Shown here: piece by piece, positions 35,301-38,313 of the stretch | Layout of the letters: each line of letters begins with the position of its first letter | How positions within the stretch are numbered: position 1 is the stretch's first letter | Assembly: GCA_938003855.1 (NCBI GenBank) | Contig: CALKXD010000174.1 | Span: forward strand, 1-38,313 | From: an uncultured Granulosicoccaceae bacterium | GTDB lineage: Bacteria; Pseudomonadota; Gammaproteobacteria; Granulosicoccales; Granulosicoccaceae | Length of the DNA stretch: 38,313 nucleotides | Reading direction: 5' to 3' | Program-made: the position numbers and the translations under genes | The notes under the pieces: model-generated | Told to the model about the DNA's origin: nothing | The model's database searches: none | The model's input: only the letters and a program-made list of their open reading frames with translations

Positions 35301-35707
35301 GATTGCCCGAGCAAGCTGCTGCCAGGGCTTTCCTGCCTCTGAGTGGTGGCTGGCAGACGCTGGCCGTTGATGCCAGTAACCAGATCGCCAGTGCGACGTC
35401 GTCGGGCGGTAGTTGTCCGTCAGTCGGTAATGCCGCCTATACCGCCGGACTGAATGCCGGCGCTGATTGCGTACAACTGTCACTGGCCGATGGTGGGGCT
35501 AATGATTCAGATGGCGCTGCGGATAGCGTGCTTCGATTGATTCTGGATATAGGGCAGGGCGACGGGTCGGTGACGGCATCCGGCTCCGGCGGCGGTGTAC
35601 TGCGAGCGGTGGATTTGCTGGTGTTGCTGCTTTTGCTGATAGCTGTCGGAAATCGTCACTATCTACCTGGTCTGCAGCAGGTGCTGTCCTCGCCAAAGCG
35701 CCGCTAG
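32321..35707 (+). CDS. exported multi-repeat Ig-like protein with one c-type haem motif and C-terminal sorting-like tail
   Basis: Starting at ATG 32321 the product has 1128 residues. Residues 14-36 form a signal peptide (VAFFVVSLLVWLAP to ATSA). A single CSACH haem motif is at 54-58. Six Ig/cadherin-like repeats of 94-95 residues begin near 156, 250, 344, 438, 533 and 628, each running NQxPxx to GQQxTVxVTTSDxDGDTVTVTA to SDGNGGxAS. Residues 724-766 are Asp-rich and thrombospondin-3-like (DSDGDTVADATDNCPS), likely binding calcium. A further domain with FPNGLPEQAAARAFLP follows. The end is GSGGG, a hydrophobic LLVLLLLLIAVG and a basic SPKRR, resembling GlyGly-CTERM-type anchors. An exported, surface or outer-membrane-associated protein is inferred. 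Confidence 0.85.
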   Translation: MMDHENLNNARPGVAFFVVSLLVWLAPNTLHATSAIDGGALPSISQVNGVPTSCSACHAMTDNNNLKFSDQVVDSGTGSTILSMTGNSSFNTYTSIEDGAVTLSKSPTVAGLVEGVNNFDYCIIDTTAALQDSNTTRGPRDYNCDTVKITVSAAPNQDPVVSASVSSLSLQDGAQDTVTVTTSDPDNDTVTVTASSSSDAIARVTGPDGSGRFTVEARSVGSATISFSGSDGNGGSDSATVQVTVTAAPNQNPTISTNSNSLSIQTGQQDTVSVTTSDSDGDTVTVTAASSATAVATVSGPDGSGNYTVSAVSTGNATITFSASDGNGGTASASVQVTVTATPNQNPTITTNTNTLSIQSGQQGTVAVTTSDSDGDSVTVTAASSATAVATVSGPDGSGNYTVSAASTGTATITFSASDGNGGTASASVQVTVTATPNQNPTITTNTNSLSIQTGQQGTVAVTTGDSDGDTVTVTAASGATAVATVSGPDGSGNYTVSAVSTGTATITFSASDGNGGTASTTVQVTVSGGAVNQAPVVTTDVTALALQIGQQGFITVSTSDADGDTVAVTASSSAASVATVAGPDASGVYTISVATAGASNITFTADDGNGGSASTTVPITVTAAPVNQNPVLALDVASLSIPAGQQRTVGVTVSDADGDTVTVTANSSSTSVAAVTGPDAAGRYTVAAIAEGTAAISFAATDGNGGSANGSVAVTVTMASTGPDSDGDTVADATDNCPSVANANQLDTDSDGAGDRCDADANGDGRLDAVALLTVQQGSNRGVIGVIGSGLGEMRVITQLTSASDSDYTFDWTGSSSVLLNGGSTRIEGSTLIFNPDADAIPVGVYPVQLTYSADGLQAVARTVIVLIGNIGSEPAANFSDNDNDGYPQRTDNNDNNATTILLDSRTAGEVTANPGTSLSIGSLASLASALQNYLQSSVLLQSDQLQPVVTALYPDLNVSLDSGLTSLAGVINLELRRATEGGLQAVIRFPNGLPEQAAARAFLPLSGGWQTLAVDASNQIASATSSGGSCPSVGNAAYTAGLNAGADCVQLSLADGGANDSDGAADSVLRLILDIGQGDGSVTASGSGGGVLRAVDLLVLLLLLIAVGNRHYLPGLQQVLSSPKRR
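32786..34480 (+). repeat. six in-gene tandem repeats of 282-285 bp
   Basis: Repeat units start at 32786, 33068, 33350, 33632, 33917 and 34202. The spacing is exactly 282 bp for the first four starts and 285 bp thereafter. Units two to four are nearly identical at DNA level, which points to recent unequal exchange or gene conversion; the outer units are diverged. Confidence 0.85.
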
Positions 35708-35799
35708 TACCGGCCGGAGTTACCCGGGCTGGTCCAGCGACTGCGGTGGATCAGCGCTTGTTACCGGTAATCATTGCCGACGACCCCTGCAGGTACCCT

Positions 35800-35832
35800 G
35801 GCCGCATTCCGGCCGCATTCCGGCCGCATTCC
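35800..35832. repeat. three perfect copies of an 11-bp repeat
   Basis: GGCCGCATTCC occurs three times in direct succession at 35800-35832, followed by a partial GGCCG. It lies in the 145-bp gap between the convergent repeat-protein and cheV genes. A hairpin role is possible because each unit contains GGCC, but none is evident. Confidence 0.8.
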
Positions 35833-35852
35833 GGCCGAGGGCTGTGCTGCGG

Positions 35853-36821
35853 TCAGACCGAGGGTGATTTCGGTACTACTATCAGATGATTCAGCGCGTC
35901 GGAGAATTCTTTCGGTTGAAGTTTGGTCAGATAGGCATCTACACCGGCTTCTTCGCCCAGTCGCCGCGATTGCTCGGCCGAAAGTGACGAATGCATCATG
36001 ACCGGAATACCGTTGAAGCGTTTGTCATCTTTTATGCTGCGTGTCAGCCTGTAGCCATCCATCACTGGCATTTCGACGTCAGTGATGATTGCGTTCAGGG
36101 TATCGGACAACGGCTTGCCGGTGGCGGCGGCAAGCTTTGCCTGCTCGTCGAGCAGTTCCAGTGCCTCCTGACCATCCTTTGCGTACTGGTATTCGATCCC
36201 CATTTTTTCTAGAATCCGGCTGATCTGCTTGCGTGCGACCAGAGAATCATCCGCGAAAAACACTTTTAGATGCTCTGTGGTTTTATCGAGCTTTGTTTCG
36301 GCGATGACGTCTATTCCGTTGCCTAGCACCTCGGATATAATTTTCTCGAGATCCGCCAGCATCAGCATATCACCGTCGGGCAATATACTGATTCCGGTCA
36401 GGGTGCTGCCGTGGTTTACACTCGTGAGTTCCGTTACAACATCTGGGGGCTGATTGATGTCGCGCCAGTCAAGCTGAATAATAGTGTTGACTTCATTGAC
36501 GATGAAGCCCTGCGTACTGCCGCTGAATTCAGTCAGTATCAGTATGTTCTGTTTGCTTGATTCGCAGTAGCCATAGTATTTTTGCAGGTTTACCACTGGT
36601 ACTGCGATGCCACGGACATTTGCCATACCGGCGGCACACTCGTGACTGTTGGGCTTTTGCACCAGGCGTGGCAGGGTAACAAGTTCTTTCACTTTAAAGA
36701 CATTAATGCCATACAGGGTCTGGCGACCTGCCGCGTCTTTATCCTCCAGCGTAAACGTCAGAATCTCCAGCCGGCTGCTGTCGTCTTTTGCGCTGCTATC
36801 TGTTCCTGGGGCATGAGTCAT
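35853..36821 (-). CDS. cheV: chemotaxis coupling protein CheV (CheW domain + receiver)
   Basis: A 322-residue protein with the ATG at 36819-36821; a TTG two codons earlier is possible. The N-terminal half is a CheW domain (YGINVFKVKELVTLP, GMANVRGIAVPVVNLQKYYG, NILILTEFSGSTQGFIV). The C-terminal half is a receiver with the acidic pair FFADDS, the phosphorylation Asp in IITDVEMPVMDGYRL, the Ser of MHSSLS and the Lys of YLTKLQP. CheV couples chemoreceptors to CheA and is itself phosphorylated to tune adaptation. It stands alone, divergent from the IclR regulator. Other che genes are not in the window. Confidence 0.94.
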   Translation of the reverse strand: MTHAPGTDSSAKDDSSRLEILTFTLEDKDAAGRQTLYGINVFKVKELVTLPRLVQKPNSHECAAGMANVRGIAVPVVNLQKYYGYCESSKQNILILTEFSGSTQGFIVNEVNTIIQLDWRDINQPPDVVTELTSVNHGSTLTGISILPDGDMLMLADLEKIISEVLGNGIDVIAETKLDKTTEHLKVFFADDSLVARKQISRILEKMGIEYQYAKDGQEALELLDEQAKLAAATGKPLSDTLNAIITDVEMPVMDGYRLTRSIKDDKRFNGIPVMMHSSLSAEQSRRLGEEAGVDAYLTKLQPKEFSDALNHLIVVPKSPSV

Positions 36822-37074
36822 TTGCAAATTTGTCCGTAAATTCGCGTGAGGTAGTCTTTACATAGACGCCTGTGCGCTGTGCTGGTTAACGGCAACCTTT
36901 CGATAAACTTTAGGCGCTCTCCACTTAATAGCTGCATGTTATTGATTTTCGAGCGGGAGGGGTGTTTGATTTGTGCCCGTTTCGATACGGTAGGGCTGCG
37001 TTTGCTGCACTGCTGCATGCGCCGGCACCCGTTGCGGTAAGATTGTGGTCTCCCAGGGTTTAATGAACTGATCA

Positions 37075-37938
37075 ATGCTTAAAAATATCCCTCAGCAGAC
37101 CAACCCCGAGACGGCTGGATCATCGGCCGGACCGGTCGTGCCGCCATTGGTTGCCAATGATGGCGCGGATACCCGCAAGGGGGTGCAGTCGGTCGAGCAC
37201 GCATTCTCGCTGTTGCAGATTTTCAGCAGTGCCAACCAGGCCCTGGCGATCAAGGACCTGGCTGAGGCATCTGGCATGCCCGCGTCCAAAGTGCATCATT
37301 ATCTGGTCTCGCTGGTACGCACCGGGGTGGTCCGGCAAACGGTAGACAGCCGCTATGAACTCGGGGCGTATGCGTTGCATCTGGGGCTGGCGGCAATGCG
37401 GCGACTTGAACCGGTAGAGCTGGCGGTCAATGCGGCCAGGCGGCTGCGTGATGAAACACTCGAGGCCACATTTATATCGGTTTGGGGGAACCACGGTCCG
37501 ACTATTATTCGATACATGGATGGTATACAGCCGGTCACGGTTGGGGTCAGAGCCGGTCAGGTGCTGCCATTGGCCAATTCGGCCACCGGTCGGGTGTTCA
37601 TGACCTGGGGCGGCGATAAGCTCATTGAATCAGTGGTCACTCGCGAGCAGATTGATCCGAAAACCATGGAGAAAATACAGCGCGATACCCGCGCCGATGG
37701 AATGGGGCGGGTTGACGGTGATTTGCTTCCACGGATTGCATCGCTGGCAGTTCCGGTTTTTGATCAGGAAGGTCGGCTGGCGCTGACGATCACACAGCTT
37801 GGATGGACCGGTGAGTTCGACAGTTCTACACAGGGTGTCATTGGATCGGCCTTGAAGCGTCGTTCGGAACAATTGTCGAGCGACCTCGGCTACAATGCGC
37901 AGGAGCTGCAGGACTCGCGTGGTGCTGATGTTAGCTAG
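37075..37938 (+). CDS. IclR-family transcriptional regulator
   Basis: A 287-residue regulator. The N-terminal winged helix (about 38-105) has SVEHAFSLLQIFS, LAIKDLAEASGMPASKVHHYLVSLVRTGVV and YELGAYALHLG. The effector domain shows VWGNHGPTIIRYMDG, GVRAGQVLPLANSATGRVFMTW and RIASLAVPVFDQEGRLALTITQLG, all family-typical. A polar leader of about 35 residues precedes the HTH. The final GADVS and the TAG stop fall at the left edge of the hairpin element: the T belongs to the flanking AGCT and the AG to the element, so the native C-terminus may have been altered. Its target genes are unknown; adjacent cheV is an unlikely partner. Confidence 0.88.
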   Translation: MLKNIPQQTNPETAGSSAGPVVPPLVANDGADTRKGVQSVEHAFSLLQIFSSANQALAIKDLAEASGMPASKVHHYLVSLVRTGVVRQTVDSRYELGAYALHLGLAAMRRLEPVELAVNAARRLRDETLEATFISVWGNHGPTIIRYMDGIQPVTVGVRAGQVLPLANSATGRVFMTWGGDKLIESVVTREQIDPKTMEKIQRDTRADGMGRVDGDLLPRIASLAVPVFDQEGRLALTITQLGWTGEFDSSTQGVIGSALKRRSEQLSSDLGYNAQELQDSRGADVS

Positions 37939-38096
37939 TGCCCATCCAGAAACAGGGTGTAGCGAGGATCATTCAGGTGCGTGAGATTTTGCCTACCACA
38001 GGTAGGCGCTCAGTTGTTCTTAAGTAACTACCTGTGGTCGGCAAAAGATGGCGTGCCTGAGTGTTCCGCAGTAGCGCTTGTTTTTGGATGGGCATT
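37937..38096. mobile_element. MITE-like 160-bp hairpin element, copy 1
   Basis: The ends are AGTGCCCATCCAGAAACA and, as imperfect complement, TGTTTTTGGATGGGCATT. The interior is also a long imperfect palindrome: TACCACAGGTAG near 37994 mirrors CTACCTGTGGTC near 38028, and GATCATTCAGG mirrors CCTGAGTGTTC. It is flanked on both sides by AGCT (37933-37936 and 38097-38100), a possible 4-bp target duplication. It encodes no protein. It differs from copy 2 at about eight positions. Confidence 0.75.
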
Positions 38097-38100
38097 AGCT

Positions 38101-38260
38101 AGTGCCCATCCAGAAACAGGGTGTCGCGAGGATCATTCAGGTGCGTGAGATTTTACCTACCACAGGTAGGCGCTTAGTTGTTCTTAAGTAACTACCTGTG
38201 GTCGGCAAAAGATTGCGTGCCTGAGTGGTACGCAGTAGCGCTTGTTTCTGGATGGGCACT
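38101..38260. mobile_element. MITE-like 160-bp hairpin element, copy 2
   Basis: A direct repeat of copy 1 at a 164-bp period (160 bp plus AGCT). Its terminal inverted repeats, AGTGCCCATCCAGAAACA and TGTTTCTGGATGGGCACT, are perfect over 18 bp. AGCT follows at 38261-38264. The better-preserved ends suggest that this copy is closer to an active form. Confidence 0.75.
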
Positions 38261-38313
38261 AGCTAACATCAGCACCACGCGAGTCCTGCAGCTCCTGCGC
38301 ATTGTAGCCGAGG
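38261..38313 (-). repeat. perfect inverted copy of the iclR 3' end, cut by the window edge
   Basis: These 53 bases are the exact reverse complement of 37884-37936, the last coding bases of the IclR gene. Together with the element ends, the perfect inverted repeat is 71 bp (37884-37954 against 38243-38313). It could be an inverted duplication of the regulator or an assembly fold-back at a contig end. Confidence 0.9.

Noticed and set aside
37937-38260. CRISPR-like or REP array
   Set aside because: Only two long units sharing AGCT spacers and terminal inverted repeats; this fits a hairpin element, not repeats with unique spacers.

Overview
The window looks like part of the chromosome of a marine-type, chemotactic, heterotrophic gammaproteobacterium that also oxidises sulfur compounds. 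The grounds are moderate-to-high GC with mostly ATG/GTG starts, a CheV, a five-PAS GGDEF/EAL protein, a flavocytochrome c sulfide dehydrogenase flavoprotein, a proteobacterial IorA/IorB pair, and MarR and IclR regulators beside catabolic genes. I did not find an rRNA, tRNA, CRISPR array or intact insertion sequence, and I cannot name a genus.

Layout. 1-3.6 kb: a 3-hydroxyisobutyrate-dehydrogenase-like enzyme, two tandem Fe(II)/2OG oxygenases (one PiuC-like) on the minus strand, an unrecognised gene with a GTG start, and a 66-residue small protein. 3.8-7.2 kb: Tat-exported sulfide dehydrogenase flavoprotein (FccB/SoxF type), a pteridine-reductase-like SDR, and a Blh/ETHE1-like persulfide dioxygenase. 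7.2-8.0 kb: no intact gene, but a shredded HipA-family kinase pseudogene readable in alternating frames. 8.0-11.8 kb: IorA/IorB-type indolepyruvate:ferredoxin oxidoreductase as two overlapping genes. 11.9-14.8 kb: exported beta-helix protein, sulfotransferase and PhyH dioxygenase.

15.0-24.0 kb is the most interesting block. A divergent MarR regulator faces an eight-gene operon, most of whose junctions overlap by a few bases: Rieske oxygenase reductase, alpha and beta subunits, acyl-CoA ligase, a thiolase-fold protein lacking the catalytic Cys and His, a DUF35 (Zn-ribbon/OB) protein fused to an SDR domain whose catalytic Tyr and Lys are replaced, a cyclase-family metal hydrolase, and a canonical SDR. 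A sigma70-like promoter (TTGACG-N17-CATACT) overlaps an inverted repeat (ATGAA-N9-TTCAT) and forms a plausible MarR switch. The thiolase-like plus DUF35 pair resembles the Ltp2/ChsH2 retro-aldolase arrangement. I infer a pathway in which a ring or ring-bearing acid is dihydroxylated, activated to a CoA ester and cleaved between carbons. The substrate is unknown.

24.0-28.5 kb: 3-hydroxyacyl-CoA dehydrogenase and opine-dehydrogenase-like genes (minus), divergent from a tautomerase-SnoaL fusion, a HAD-IB phosphatase, a GNAT acetyltransferase and a conserved small protein. 28.6-36.8 kb: the PAS/GGDEF/EAL protein, a 1128-residue exported protein with one c-type haem motif, six Ig-like repeats and a C-terminal sorting-like tail, then CheV. 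37.1-38.3 kb: an IclR regulator whose stop codon is partly supplied by a 160-bp hairpin MITE-like element present in two tandem copies. The window then ends in a perfect inverted copy of the last 53 bp before the element, making the whole end a large palindrome that is either a real inverted duplication or a contig-end fold-back.
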